In this document: piece after piece, positions 50,057-58,607 of the stretch
Layout: every line of letters begins with the position of its first letter
Position numbering within the stretch: the first letter of the stretch is position 1
Source: Actinomycetospora succinea
Lineage (GTDB): Bacteria; Actinomycetota; Actinomycetes; Mycobacteriales; Pseudonocardiaceae
DNA length: 64,000 nt
Assembly (NCBI RefSeq): GCF_004363095.1
Contig: NZ_SNYO01000014.1
Coordinates: 62,001-126,000, forward strand
Direction: 5' to 3'
Notes under the pieces: generated by a model
Database searches by the model: none
What the model saw: the letters and a program-made list of their open reading frames with translations, nothing else
What the model was told of the DNA's origin: nothing
Made by a program: the position numbers and the translations under genes

Positions 50057-51100
50057 TCAGGCGACGCCGCGGCCCGGGTCCGGCTCCCGCGGCGCGTCGC
50101 CGGTGGAGCCGTTCGAGCCGTTGGCGCCGTTCGCCCCGACGAGCACCGGGCCGGCGAGCTCCCCGACGACGGGCAGCTCGAGGGTCCGGCGCAGCTCGCC
50201 GAGCTGGGCGAGCGTCCGGCGCCGGCGCTCCTCGAGCTCGGCGACGGCGTGGGCGGCCGCGTCGCGCCGGGCGTCCGCCTCCGCCTCGACGGCGTGGGCG
50301 TGCTCGTCGGCGCGCCGGCGCCGCTCCTCGGCGTCGGCGAGCGCCGCGGCCACCTCCTCCTGGCGCGCCGCGAGCGCGGTCTCGACGTCCTCGCGCCGGC
50401 GCCGCCGGGCGGCCTCGGCCTCCTCGTCGCGCCGGAGGCGGTCGGCGGCCGAGTCCTGCTCGCGCCGCTCGATCTCCGCGCGGGTGCGCTCGACCAGCTC
50501 GCGCTGCTCGGCGTCGGACTCCACGCGGTGGCGGTCGTGCTCGTCGCGGACGCGCTCGGCCTCGATCCGCACCGCCCGGGCCTCCTTCTGGGCGCCGAGC
50601 ACGATGGCTGCGGCCCGCTCGGCGGCCTCCTCGAGGCGCGCCTGCGCCCGGCCCGCCGCCTCCTCCATGATCACGGTGGCGCGGTCGTCGGCGTCGGCCA
50701 CGGTCGCGTGGGCCCGCTCCCGCGCGCGCTCGGCGACCTTGCCGGCGTCGTCGGCCGCGGTCGCGCGGATCGCGGTGGCCTCCTCCTCGGCGAGCCGCAG
50801 CAGGTGCTGCAGCCGCGCGGAGAGCCCGTCGACGGCGTACGGCCTGCCGACGAGGCGGTCGACGTCGGCCTTCGTCGTGCGGAGCTCGGCCCGCACCTGC
50901 TCCTCGGCCCGCACCATGGCGTCCCGGTCGGCGGTCATGACCTCCAGGTCCGCCTGCGCCCGGTCGAGCGCCTCCTCGACCTGCGTGCGGTCGTAGCCCC
51001 GGCGCACGACGTCGAAGCCGACGCCCCACCAGGGGATCCGCCGCTCACCCGTGGTCGGGGCGCCCTGCTGCCCGGCCGCGCCGTTCTCCCCCCGCGTCAT
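50057..51100 (-). CDS. DivIVA-like coiled-coil protein
   Basis: A 347-residue protein from the ATG at 51100 (GGGAGGGG upstream). The N-terminal VGFDVVRRGYDRTQVEEALD near residue 27 is the DivIVA-type lipid-binding head. A continuous coiled coil rich in Arg, Glu and Ala runs from about residue 40 to 310 (AIRATAADDAGKVAERARER, for example). The tail NGANGSNGSTG is flexible. DivIVA/Wag31 relatives mark curved membranes and guide polar growth; this one is longer and has no cell division genes nearby, so it may be a paralogue. Confidence 0.82.
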   Translation of the reverse strand: MTRGENGAAGQQGAPTTGERRIPWWGVGFDVVRRGYDRTQVEEALDRAQADLEVMTADRDAMVRAEEQVRAELRTTKADVDRLVGRPYAVDGLSARLQHLLRLAEEEATAIRATAADDAGKVAERARERAHATVADADDRATVIMEEAAGRAQARLEEAAERAAAIVLGAQKEARAVRIEAERVRDEHDRHRVESDAEQRELVERTRAEIERREQDSAADRLRRDEEAEAARRRRREDVETALAARQEEVAAALADAEERRRRADEHAHAVEAEADARRDAAAHAVAELEERRRRTLAQLGELRRTLELPVVGELAGPVLVGANGANGSNGSTGDAPREPDPGRGVA

Positions 51101-51352
51101 GTGCCCCTCCCCGATGAATGCTGCCGCCGACCGACACGTCGACCACCGAGTCTTGTCCTGCCCGGGAGCGGGAGGTAGGGCCGTTCGGCGTCGCGGCTGG
51201 TCACGGTCGGGCCACGGCGCGCGGAGGAGGACGGCCCGTGCCGATCGTGTACCGGACGTACCGGCAGTCGTGTCCCATCTCGTGATGGACCGGCCGGTCG
51301 TGGGCGTCGAGACTGCCGAGGACCCCGCCACCACGACCCCGGACCCGCCGCG

Positions 51353-52462
51353 ATGAAGATCGAACGCATCACCGTCCACCAGGCGCGCCTGCCGGTCGCG
51401 ACCGGTGCCTACCGGATGTCCCGCACCTCAGTCGAGGAGCTCGACAGCACGCTGGTCGAGGTCGTCACCGACGAGGGCCTCACCGGGTGGGGCGAGACCT
51501 GCCCGCTGGGCCCGGTCTACCAGCCCCACCACGCCCTCGGCGCCCGCGCCGCCCTCGAGCAGATCGCGCCGGGGCTGGTCGGCACCGACGTCCCGTCGGC
51601 GCGGGTGGTGGCCCGGCGGATGGACGCCCTGCTCACCGGCCACGACTACGCCAAGGCCGCCGTGGACACCGCCGTGCTCGACCTGCTCGGGCAGCGCCTC
51701 GGCGTGCCGGTCTCGACCCTGCTCGGCGGGGCCCTGGTCGACCGCGTGCCGTCCTACTGGTCGGTGACCGTGGGCTCGCCCGAGGAGGGCGCGCGGGTCG
51801 CGGCGGAGAAGGTCGAGGCCGGGTACCGCCGCGTCCAGGTCAAGATCGGGGGCCGCGACCTCGCCACGGACGTCGAGACGGTCCGCGCGGTCTGGTCGGC
51901 CGTCGGGCACCGCGCGCGGCTCGCCGTCGACGCCAACCGGGCGATGACCGTCGCCCACGCCCTGCAGTTCGACCGGCTCGTCACCGACATCCCCTTCGCG
52001 CTCGAGCAGCCCTGCGACACGCTCGAGGAGATGGAGCTGCTGCGCGGGCGCCTGCACCACCCGGTCTACCTCGACGAGAACACCGTGGACGTCGGCACCG
52101 TGCTGCGCGCTGTCGGGTCGGGGCTCTGCGAGGGCTTCTCCTTCAAGGTGACCCGCCTGGGCGGTCCGACGAAGGCCGCGCTCGCCCGCGACCTCTGCGC
52201 GCTGCGCTCCCTGCCCCACACCTGCGACGACGCCTGGGGCGGCGACGTCATCGCCGCGGCCTGCGTCCACCTGGCCGCGACCGTCGACCCCCGGCTGCTC
52301 GACGGGGTGTGGATCGCGCAGGACTACATCGGCCACCACTACGACCCCGACCACCCCATCGCAGTCGAGCACGGGGAGATCGCGGTGCCGCGGGGTCCCG
52401 GCCTCGGCGTCCACCCCCGCCCCGAGCGCCTGACCGGGGTCATCGCCACCTACGGCTCCTGA
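51353..52462 (+). CDS. Enolase-superfamily racemase/epimerase (4-hydroxyproline betaine epimerase-like)
   Basis: A 369-residue mandelate racemase/muconate lactonising enzyme. Catalytic Lys164 is in VQVKIGG, metal ligands are Asp193 (VDANR), Glu218 (LEQPCDTLEE) and Asp241 (LDENTV), and the second acid/base is Lys265 in FKVTRLGG. HTCDDAWGGD follows. The GWGETCPLGPVYQPHHALGARAAL segment and the Lys positions agree closely with HpbD and cis-3-hydroxy-L-proline dehydratase. There is no betaine operon around it, so it is an orphan. The gene converges on fmdA across a terminator. Confidence 0.85.
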   Translation: MKIERITVHQARLPVATGAYRMSRTSVEELDSTLVEVVTDEGLTGWGETCPLGPVYQPHHALGARAALEQIAPGLVGTDVPSARVVARRMDALLTGHDYAKAAVDTAVLDLLGQRLGVPVSTLLGGALVDRVPSYWSVTVGSPEEGARVAAEKVEAGYRRVQVKIGGRDLATDVETVRAVWSAVGHRARLAVDANRAMTVAHALQFDRLVTDIPFALEQPCDTLEEMELLRGRLHHPVYLDENTVDVGTVLRAVGSGLCEGFSFKVTRLGGPTKAALARDLCALRSLPHTCDDAWGGDVIAAACVHLAATVDPRLLDGVWIAQDYIGHHYDPDHPIAVEHGEIAVPRGPGLGVHPRPERLTGVIATYGS

Positions 52463-52466
52463 CGCA

Positions 52467-52505
52467 CGCCGGCGCCGGGGGCCGGCGAGGCCCCCGGCGC
52501 CGGTG
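52467..52505. terminator. Bidirectional hairpin terminator
   Basis: A perfect 13-base inverted repeat GGCGCCGGGGGCC (52471-52483) and its complement (52489-52501), loop GGCGA, extends by two to four more pairs outward. It fills the gap between the convergent racemase and formamidase genes. There is no clear U-tract, as is usual in actinobacteria. Confidence 0.8.
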
Positions 52506-52507
52506 CC

Positions 52508-53761
52508 TCAGGCGTTCGACTTCGGGACGCCCATCCCCGGGTCGATGCGCGCCGGACCGTTCTTGCCCGGCTTGACGTCGATGTCGAAGATCCCGGTCGG
52601 GAGGTAGACCGTCGAGCACGAGTTCGGGATGTCGACGACGCCGGAGAGCCGGCCCTCGATCGGCGCGGCGCCCAGGATCATGTAGGCCTGGATGTCCGAC
52701 CAGCCGAAGGTCGTCAGGTAGTCGATCGCGTGCAGGCAGGCCCGCTGGTACGACAGGTGCGAGTCGAGGTAGCGCTGCTCGCCGTCGAGCGTCACCGACG
52801 TCCCCGAGAACGCGATCCACTCGCTGTACTGCGGGTCGGTGTTGCCCGGGACGAAGATCGCGTTCTCGGAGACGCCGTAGGTCTGCATCCCGCCCTTGAT
52901 CAGGTCGACGTGCAGGTCGATGAACCCGCCCATCTCGATCGCGCCGCAGAACGTGATCTCGCCGTCGCCCTGGGAGAAGTGCAGGTCGCCCATGGACAGG
53001 TTCGCGCCGTCCACGAACACCGGGTAGAAGACGCGGCTGCCCTTGGTGAAGTTCTTGATGTCCTGGTTGCCGCCGTTCTCGCGCGGCGGCGCGGTGCGGG
53101 CGGCCTCGTTGCGGGCGCGCTCGAAGTCGTCGCCGGTCAGGGAGCCGAGGATCGCCGAGTCGGGCTGGGGCGGCAGGGCCAGCGGCGGCACGGCCGACGG
53201 GTTCGTGTCGATCAGGGCCTGCTCGCGCGCGTTCCACTTGCGCAGCAGGTCGTGCGAGGGCGCCGTGCCCATGAGGCCGGGGTGGACGATGCCCGTGAAC
53301 TCGACGCCGGGCACGTGCCGCGAGGTCGCCTTCCCGCCGCGGAAGTCCCAGATCACCTTGTAGGCGTCGGGGAACTGGTCGGTGAGGAAGCCGCCGCCGT
53401 TGCGCTTCGCGAAGACGCCCGTGTAGCCCCAGCCCTGCCCGGCCAGCGGGCCGGAGTCCTCCTGGGGGATCGGGCCGACGTCGAGGATGTCGACGATCAG
53501 CAGGTCGCCGGGCTGCGCGCCCTCCACCGCGATCGGGCCGGAGAGCACGTGCACGGAGTTCAGCGGGGCGTTGAGGATGTCGTCGGCGGAGTCGTCGTTG
53601 ACGATCGCGCCGTCGAACCACTCCCGGCAGTCGACGCGGAACACGTCGCCCGGCTTCACGTGCACCTGCGCGGGCACGTCGGGGTGCCAGCGGTTGTGGC
53701 CCACGATCTGCTGCTCGGTGAACTTCTTGCTGCTGTCGAGGGGGAAGACCTTCTGCGGCAT
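52508..53761 (-). CDS. fmdA: Acetamidase/formamidase (FmdA family)
   Basis: A 417-residue enzyme with the FmdA hallmarks: HNRWHPDVPAQVHVKPGD, HVLSGPIAVEGAQPGDLL, HPGLMGTAPS, and DLHFSQGDGEITFCGAIEMGG. It cleaves formamide or acetamide to ammonia and acid in the cytosol. The ATG at 53761 follows AGGAGAG. The amide channel AmiS lies 29 bases upstream, then FmdB and a binding protein, so this is an inducible short-amide operon, complementing the nitrile hydratase operon 5 kb away. Confidence 0.95.
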   Translation of the reverse strand: MPQKVFPLDSSKKFTEQQIVGHNRWHPDVPAQVHVKPGDVFRVDCREWFDGAIVNDDSADDILNAPLNSVHVLSGPIAVEGAQPGDLLIVDILDVGPIPQEDSGPLAGQGWGYTGVFAKRNGGGFLTDQFPDAYKVIWDFRGGKATSRHVPGVEFTGIVHPGLMGTAPSHDLLRKWNAREQALIDTNPSAVPPLALPPQPDSAILGSLTGDDFERARNEAARTAPPRENGGNQDIKNFTKGSRVFYPVFVDGANLSMGDLHFSQGDGEITFCGAIEMGGFIDLHVDLIKGGMQTYGVSENAIFVPGNTDPQYSEWIAFSGTSVTLDGEQRYLDSHLSYQRACLHAIDYLTTFGWSDIQAYMILGAAPIEGRLSGVVDIPNSCSTVYLPTGIFDIDVKPGKNGPARIDPGMGVPKSNA

Positions 53762-53790
53762 GGATCTCTCCTGGTGTGGGTCGGGACGGG

Positions 53791-54426
53791 TCAGGCGACG
53801 GCGTGCTCGCCGGTCGGGGCGGGCGTCGCGGGGGTCGGCGAGCGGCGCGCCCACGGGATGAGGGCGAGGAAGACGACGACTCCGAAGATCGCGAGGCCGA
53901 TCGCGAGCGGGACGCCGATCTCCGTGTAGACGCCGGTGAGCAGCAGGAACGCGGGGATCCACGCGGTGACCCACCCCTGGATGGCGCACACCGCACCCGT
54001 GTAGCGCCCGATCCCGTCGCGCCGCCGGCCCAGGAGGACGAAGAACAGCGACCAGAGGAACGCCCAGTAGAGCCAGATGACGCCGAAGGCCGGGTCGGCG
54101 AAGCGGAAGAAGTTCAGCGCCGAGAACACGACCGCGGTGATGGCGACGAACAGGCAGAAGTAGCCGAGCCCGGTGCCGTCGAGGTCCCAGGTCAGGTTCA
54201 CCGCCACGTAGAGGTAGGTGAACGAGAACAGGAACAGGCCGGACGCGGCGAGGATGACATCGGCGTCGCCGTTCGCCGTGAAGATCAGGTACAGCGGCGT
54301 GATGATCTGCAGTCCGCCGACGAAGAAGTTCATCGGCGCGGCCGACCTGGCGTCGATCCAGCCCAGCAGCATGACGCCGTTGATGAAGAGCACGGCGCCG
54401 ACGAACAGGAGGCCGACGCTAGCCAC
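53791..54426 (-). CDS. amiS: AmiS/UreI family amide or urea channel
   Basis: A 211-residue membrane protein with six helices; GLLFVGAVLFINGVMLLGW opens it, and FVGGLQIITPLYLIF, SFTYLYVAVNLTWDLDGTGLG and WLYWAFLWSLFFVL are conserved in AmiS. It lets short amides or urea enter the cell, down a gradient. It is directly upstream of the formamidase and downstream of FmdB on the same strand. Confidence 0.94.
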   Translation of the reverse strand: MASVGLLFVGAVLFINGVMLLGWIDARSAAPMNFFVGGLQIITPLYLIFTANGDADVILAASGLFLFSFTYLYVAVNLTWDLDGTGLGYFCLFVAITAVVFSALNFFRFADPAFGVIWLYWAFLWSLFFVLLGRRRDGIGRYTGAVCAIQGWVTAWIPAFLLLTGVYTEIGVPLAIGLAIFGVVVFLALIPWARRSPTPATPAPTGEHAVA

Positions 54427-54534
54427 GGGGCGGCGTCCCTCGGAGGTGCGACATGGGAGTTCCCTTCCTGGTCAGGGCAGGTCGGAGCCGCCCGCCGGGT
54501 CGTCGGCGACCGGGCGGGCCGGGGAGGGGGCGGT

Positions 54535-54819
54535 CTACGGGCGCGGCAGGGCCGCGGTCCGGGGATCGAGGCGCGGGGCCGGCCGCGGACCGGCGGGCCG
54601 GGGCGGCGGGGCCGAGACGACGGTCGGCTCGGTGCGGGAGGACTCGGCGCGGTCGATCGCGGCGACGCGGGCACGGTCGGCGCGCAGCCGCGGTGCAGTG
54701 ATCATGCGGGGGGCATCGGCGCCGCACGTCGGGCAGGCGAGCACCGGCGGTGCGGCGCCCATGGGCCGCATGACGTCGACGGGGCCGTCCTCGTCGCATC
54801 GGTACGCGTACAGGGGCAT
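54535..54819 (-). CDS. fmdB: FmdB family small zinc-ribbon-like protein
   Basis: A 94-residue protein starting MPLYAYRCDEDGPVDV. The FmdB zinc ribbon normally has two Cys-x2-Cys pairs. Here the second pair is CPTCGADAPR, but the first pair keeps only one Cys (YRCDEDG, where C is expected at the Asp), so a standard ribbon may not form. A basic Arg-rich linker and a Pro/Ala-rich tail follow. FmdB genes are typical companions of formamidase and AmiS, as here; they are suspected regulators. Confidence 0.82.
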   Translation of the reverse strand: MPLYAYRCDEDGPVDVMRPMGAAPPVLACPTCGADAPRMITAPRLRADRARVAAIDRAESSRTEPTVVSAPPPRPAGPRPAPRLDPRTAALPRP

Positions 54820-54949
54820 GCGGTGGATCCCTTCGCCGACGTCACCGAGGAGATATAGCGAACAGGAAATGATTTCCTCGGAAAGTTAGCCAGCGATCGA
54901 CGGGAGTGTCAACGGCCGTGGCGGGCGGTCGCGCACCGGCGACCCAGGG

Positions 54950-56047
54950 TCACAGCTGCTGGACGACGTCCCAGGCGAGGCCGTCCGCCACGGCGAGGAA
55001 GACCTGCTGGTGCAGGTGGCGGTCGCGCAGCTCGACGGTGCCGCGCGGGCTCTCGTAGGCCAGCCCGTCGGCCACCGACATCATCGTCGGCACGTCCATG
55101 GACCCGGCGCGCCGCATCAGCTCGGTGAGCAGCCGGACGCCCTCGTAGCAGGACTCGCCGAGGCTGTTGAGGACCGGCGCCTCGTCGCCGAACTCGCGGA
55201 AGTAGGTGGCGGCGAACTCGAGCCCCGAGCTCGTCGCGAGGTCCTCGAAGTAGCCCGCGGAGGTCATCAGGCCGCGGGTGCTCTCCGCGCCGGAGGCCAG
55301 CAGGACGTTCTCCTCGATCAGCGAGCTGAACCGCAGGATGTCCCGGTCGAGGCCGGCCGCGGCGAACGCCCGGTTGAACGCGACGGCGTCGTCGCCGATG
55401 AGCAGCATCAGCACGGCCTCGCACCCGCTGGCCTCGACGCGGCGCAGGACCGTCGAGAAGTCCGACGTCCCGAGCGGCACGAACATCTCGTCACAGACCG
55501 TGCCGCCCATGCGTCGCAGGTAGCGCGCCGCGGTGGTGGCCGAGCGGCGCGGCCAGACGTAGTCGTCGCCGACGATCGTCCAGCGCCGCACGCCCGCCGT
55601 GCTCGCGAACCAGTCGAGGGTCGGGGCGAGCTGCAGGTCCGGCGTCTCGCCGGTGAGGAACACGCCGGGCCGCTGCTCGCCGCCCTCGTAGAGCGCCGTG
55701 TACGCGTACGGGACGCGGCCGTGGATGCGGGGCGCGACGGCCTCGCGGACCGCGGAGATGTGCCAGCCGGTGACGGCCTGGACGGCGCCGGCGCTGACCA
55801 GCGCGTCCACCTCGATCGCGACCTCGGCGGGGCTGCGGCCGCCGTCGACCGGCACCAGGTTCAGCTCCCGGCCGAGCACCCCGCCGTCGGCGTTGATCTC
55901 CTGCATCGCCAGCGCGGCGCAGCTCTCGCAGGAGGGCCCGAAGATCCCGGCGGGCCCCTGCAACGGGATCACGAGGGCCATGTCGAGGACGTCGCGGGCG
56001 CGCGGTGCGCGCAGCGTTCCCGGGCGGGGAACCAGCGACTCGGCCAT
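54950..56047 (-). CDS. Cytosolic AmiC-like amide-binding protein (urea/amide substrate-binding family)
   Basis: A 365-residue periplasmic-binding-type protein without a signal peptide: it begins with basic residues and enters MALVIPLQGPAGIFGPSCES directly. It has ALAMQEINADGGVLGRELNLV, VTGWHISAVREAVAP and WTIVGDDYVWPRRS, typical of the urea/amide (FmdD/AmiC) branch. As in Pseudomonas AmiC, a soluble sensor of amides is therefore more likely than a transporter component. No AmiR-like antiterminator is adjacent; a MarR gene lies divergently. Confidence 0.86.
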   Translation of the reverse strand: MAESLVPRPGTLRAPRARDVLDMALVIPLQGPAGIFGPSCESCAALAMQEINADGGVLGRELNLVPVDGGRSPAEVAIEVDALVSAGAVQAVTGWHISAVREAVAPRIHGRVPYAYTALYEGGEQRPGVFLTGETPDLQLAPTLDWFASTAGVRRWTIVGDDYVWPRRSATTAARYLRRMGGTVCDEMFVPLGTSDFSTVLRRVEASGCEAVLMLLIGDDAVAFNRAFAAAGLDRDILRFSSLIEENVLLASGAESTRGLMTSAGYFEDLATSSGLEFAATYFREFGDEAPVLNSLGESCYEGVRLLTELMRRAGSMDVPTMMSVADGLAYESPRGTVELRDRHLHQQVFLAVADGLAWDVVQQL

Positions 56048-56183
56048 TGCTCGACGCTAGCGAGCGAGCCCCGCCGCGTAGCTACTCCGATCGTACGAGC
56101 CGGTCCGCGGCCGGTCGGTCCTCCGGCGGAACCTGACCGTGCGCATCCCCGCCGGGACCTCCGACCTGGCTACCATCGACGCC

Positions 56184-56660
56184 GTGCCAGCCAACGCCGG
56201 AGGGTCGACCGGAGACGGCGAGGAGTCGCTGCGGCTCCTGTCGCTCGTCGAGCGCACCCTCACCGCGCGCCTCGAGGAGGCGCTGCGCGGCGTCGGTTCC
56301 AGTCTGGACCAGTGGCGGATCCTGCGTCTGCTCGCCGAGCGCGGCGGCGCCCCGATGAACGTCGTCGCGGACCACGTGCTGCTGCTGGCGCCGAAGCTCA
56401 GCAAGCTGGTCGACCGCATGGTGTCGGCGAACCTCGTGCTGCGCCGCCGCGACGTCGAGGACCGGCGCCGGGTGCTCATCGTCGTGTCGGCGCGCGGACG
56501 CCGGGCGCTGGCGGAGTGGGACGAGGTCACCGCCGACGTCCGCGGCCAGTTCCGCGACCTGCTGGGCGCCGACGCCGAGCAGTTCGAGGCCCTGCTGCGG
56601 CGCCTGCAGGACGGCCTCGACCCCGCCGCCGTCGAGGCCCTCGAGCAGCCCGCGGGCTGA
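56184..56660 (+). CDS. MarR family regulator
   Basis: A regulator of about 158 residues; the frame is also open from an ATG at 56139. The GTG at 56184 is preferred because TACCAT lies ten bases upstream with no ribosome site, fitting a leaderless start. The winged helix reads SSLDQWRILRLLAERGGAPMN, then LLLAPKLSKLVDRMVSANLV and RRRDVEDRRRVLIVVSARG. It converges on the LLM monooxygenase with three bases between stops and is divergent from the amide-binding gene, so it may control either cluster. Confidence 0.88.
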   Translation: MPANAGGSTGDGEESLRLLSLVERTLTARLEEALRGVGSSLDQWRILRLLAERGGAPMNVVADHVLLLAPKLSKLVDRMVSANLVLRRRDVEDRRRVLIVVSARGRRALAEWDEVTADVRGQFRDLLGADAEQFEALLRRLQDGLDPAAVEALEQPAG

Positions 56661-56663
56661 CCG

Positions 56664-57764
56664 TCAGTCCCGCGGCCGCCGCACCCCCAGGCGTTCGAGG
56701 CGCGGGAAGACCTCCTGTGCGAGGTAGGGCAGCTCGTCGACGTAGTCGAGGAAGGCCAGCGTCATGCCGCTGAACCCGGCCTTCGCGTAGCGGGCGATCT
56801 CGGCGGCGACCTCGTCCGGCGTGCCGACCAGCGGCACGCTGCCGTGCCCCGCGGCGAACCGGGACCGGAACGTCGCGAGCATCTCCGGGGTGAACGACTG
56901 GGCGTGCAGGCCCTGCAATGCCATGAGGTTGTCGACCGCCGCCCAGTCGGCGCCCTCCTCGGCGTAGTGGTGCAGCGCGTCCTGCGCCTCGGCGTGGGTC
57001 GGACGGCAGACGACGTGGCCGAGGGTGAGCACGCCCATCTCGCGCCGGTAGCGCTCGCGGGCCGCCGAGGTCACCGTCGAGACCACCTCGGCGCCGTCCT
57101 CCGGGCCGGCGACGACGGTGAACGCGAAGTCGGCGTTGCGGGCGGCGAAGTCGCGGCCCTGCCCGGACGACCCGGCGTTGAGGATCGGCAGCGTCCCGTG
57201 CACCGGCTTCGGCTCGCCCTCGAGGCCGTGCAGCGTGAAGTACTCGCCGTCGTGGTCGAAGCGCCCGGGCGTCGTCCAGAGCTCCCGGGCGACCTCGAAC
57301 CACTCCTGGGCCCGCGCGTAGCGGTCGTCGTGGTCGGTCGGCAGCTCGACGCCGAACGCGTCGTACTCGGGCTTGTTCCAGCCGGCGACGATGTTGATCC
57401 CGGCGCGCCCGCCCCCGATCCGGTCGATCGTGGCGAGCTGCTTCGCGCTGACGACCGGGTGGTTGAACGCCGTGTGCACGGTGGAGAACACGTGGATGCT
57501 CCGGGTCCGGGCGAGCAGGGCCGCGGCCCAGGGGATCGGCTCCAGCACGCTCTCGTGGAAGTTGGTCTCGCCGCCGTAGCCGATGAACCGCGCGATCGGC
57601 AGCAGGAAGTCCACGCCGACCTCGTCGGCGAGCACGGCGAGGGCGAGGTTGTCCTCCCAGCTGCCCGACCAGCGCTCGGGGACCGCGGTGACCGCGAGCC
57701 CCGAGGAGCAGTTCGGGGAGAAGAGTCCCAGCAGGAAGTCGCCGTCGGAACGCTCGAGAACCAT
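56664..57764 (-). CDS. LLM class flavin-dependent monooxygenase (SfnG/RutA-like)
   Basis: A 366-residue FMN-dependent luciferase-like monooxygenase. GLFSPNCSSGLAVTAVPERW, LADEVGVDFLLPIARFIGYG and the flavin-site segment RAGINIVAGWNKPEYDAFG are typical of the SfnG, RutA and DszA group, as is NAGSSGQGRDFAARNADFAF. Members cleave C-S or C-N bonds by flavin peroxide chemistry. It is divergent from the cyclase/ThDP operon with an 18-base palindrome between, so it is likely part of the same pathway. Confidence 0.9.
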   Translation of the reverse strand: MVLERSDGDFLLGLFSPNCSSGLAVTAVPERWSGSWEDNLALAVLADEVGVDFLLPIARFIGYGGETNFHESVLEPIPWAAALLARTRSIHVFSTVHTAFNHPVVSAKQLATIDRIGGGRAGINIVAGWNKPEYDAFGVELPTDHDDRYARAQEWFEVARELWTTPGRFDHDGEYFTLHGLEGEPKPVHGTLPILNAGSSGQGRDFAARNADFAFTVVAGPEDGAEVVSTVTSAARERYRREMGVLTLGHVVCRPTHAEAQDALHHYAEEGADWAAVDNLMALQGLHAQSFTPEMLATFRSRFAAGHGSVPLVGTPDEVAAEIARYAKAGFSGMTLAFLDYVDELPYLAQEVFPRLERLGVRRPRD

Positions 57765-57781
57765 GGCCGTCCTTTCCGGAG

Positions 57782-57799
57782 ATGACCGTGGACGGTCAT
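57782..57799. promoter_or_regulatory. 18-bp palindromic operator
   Basis: ATGACCGT (57782-57789) and ACGGTCAT (57792-57799) form a perfect 8-base inverted repeat around GG. It lies in the 69-base divergent region, 17 bases upstream of the LLM monooxygenase start and 34 upstream of the cyclase start, so one regulator could control both directions. The half-site TGACCGT recurs at 56134-56140 in front of the MarR gene. Confidence 0.72.
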
Positions 57800-57833
57800 G
57801 CTGCCCGCAACCCCTCGACTCCCGGGAGAACAC

Positions 57834-58607
57834 ATGTCCGTGCTCGCCGCCCTCACCGACGCGCTGCGCTCCGGCGCCGTCGAGGTCGTCGACCTCACCA
57901 CGCCGCTGCAGGAGTCCACGCCGATCCTGGAGCTGCCCGCGCCGTTCGCCAACACCTCGCGGTTCCGGCTCGAGGAGCTGTCGCGCTACGACGACCGCGG
58001 ACCGGCCTGGTACTGGAACGACATCCACACCGGCGAGCACACCGGCACCCACCTCGACGCCCCGAACCACTGGGTCACCGGCCGCGACGGCCTCGACGTC
58101 TCGCAGGTCCCGATGGCGACGCTGGTCGCGCCGGCCGTGGTGATCGACAAGACCGCGGACGTGGCGGCCGACCCCGACTTCCTGCTCGAGCTCTCCCACC
58201 TCGAGGCGTGGCAGGCCGAGCACGGCCCGCTGCCCGAGGGCGGCTGGCTGCTCTACCGCACCGGGTGGGAGGCGTACGGGGCGACGCAGGAGGAGTTCAT
58301 GAACGCCGACGAGGCGGGCCCGCACACGCCCGGCGTCTCGGCGGAGTGCGCGCGCTGGATCGCCCAGTCCTCGCCGCTGACCGGGTTCGGCGTGGAGACC
58401 GTCGGCACCGACGCCGGCGGCGCGGGCGCCTTCGACCCGCCGTTCTCGTGCCACCACTTCCTCATGGGCGCGAACAAGTGGGGTCTGACGAGCCTGCGCA
58501 ACCTCGGCCGCCTGCCCACCCGCGGCGCGGTGCTGCTGGTCAGCCCGCTGCCGATCGTCGGCGGCTCGGGGTCGCCGACGCGGGCGCTCGCGCTGATCGA
58601 GCACTGA
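57834..58607 (+). CDS. Cyclase family protein (kynurenine formamidase-like hydrolase)
   Basis: A 257-residue PF04199 metal-dependent hydrolase from the ATG at 57834 (GGGAG upstream). The metal motif HTGTHLDAPNHW is near residue 68, with WLLYRTGWEAYG and FDPPFSCHHFLMGANKWGL later. Relatives hydrolyse N-formylkynurenine, isatin or enol-type and cyclic imide substrates to acids. Its TGATG overlap with the ThDP gene shows a coupled operon. Confidence 0.9.
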   Translation: MSVLAALTDALRSGAVEVVDLTTPLQESTPILELPAPFANTSRFRLEELSRYDDRGPAWYWNDIHTGEHTGTHLDAPNHWVTGRDGLDVSQVPMATLVAPAVVIDKTADVAADPDFLLELSHLEAWQAEHGPLPEGGWLLYRTGWEAYGATQEEFMNADEAGPHTPGVSAECARWIAQSSPLTGFGVETVGTDAGGAGAFDPPFSCHHFLMGANKWGLTSLRNLGRLPTRGAVLLVSPLPIVGGSGSPTRALALIEH

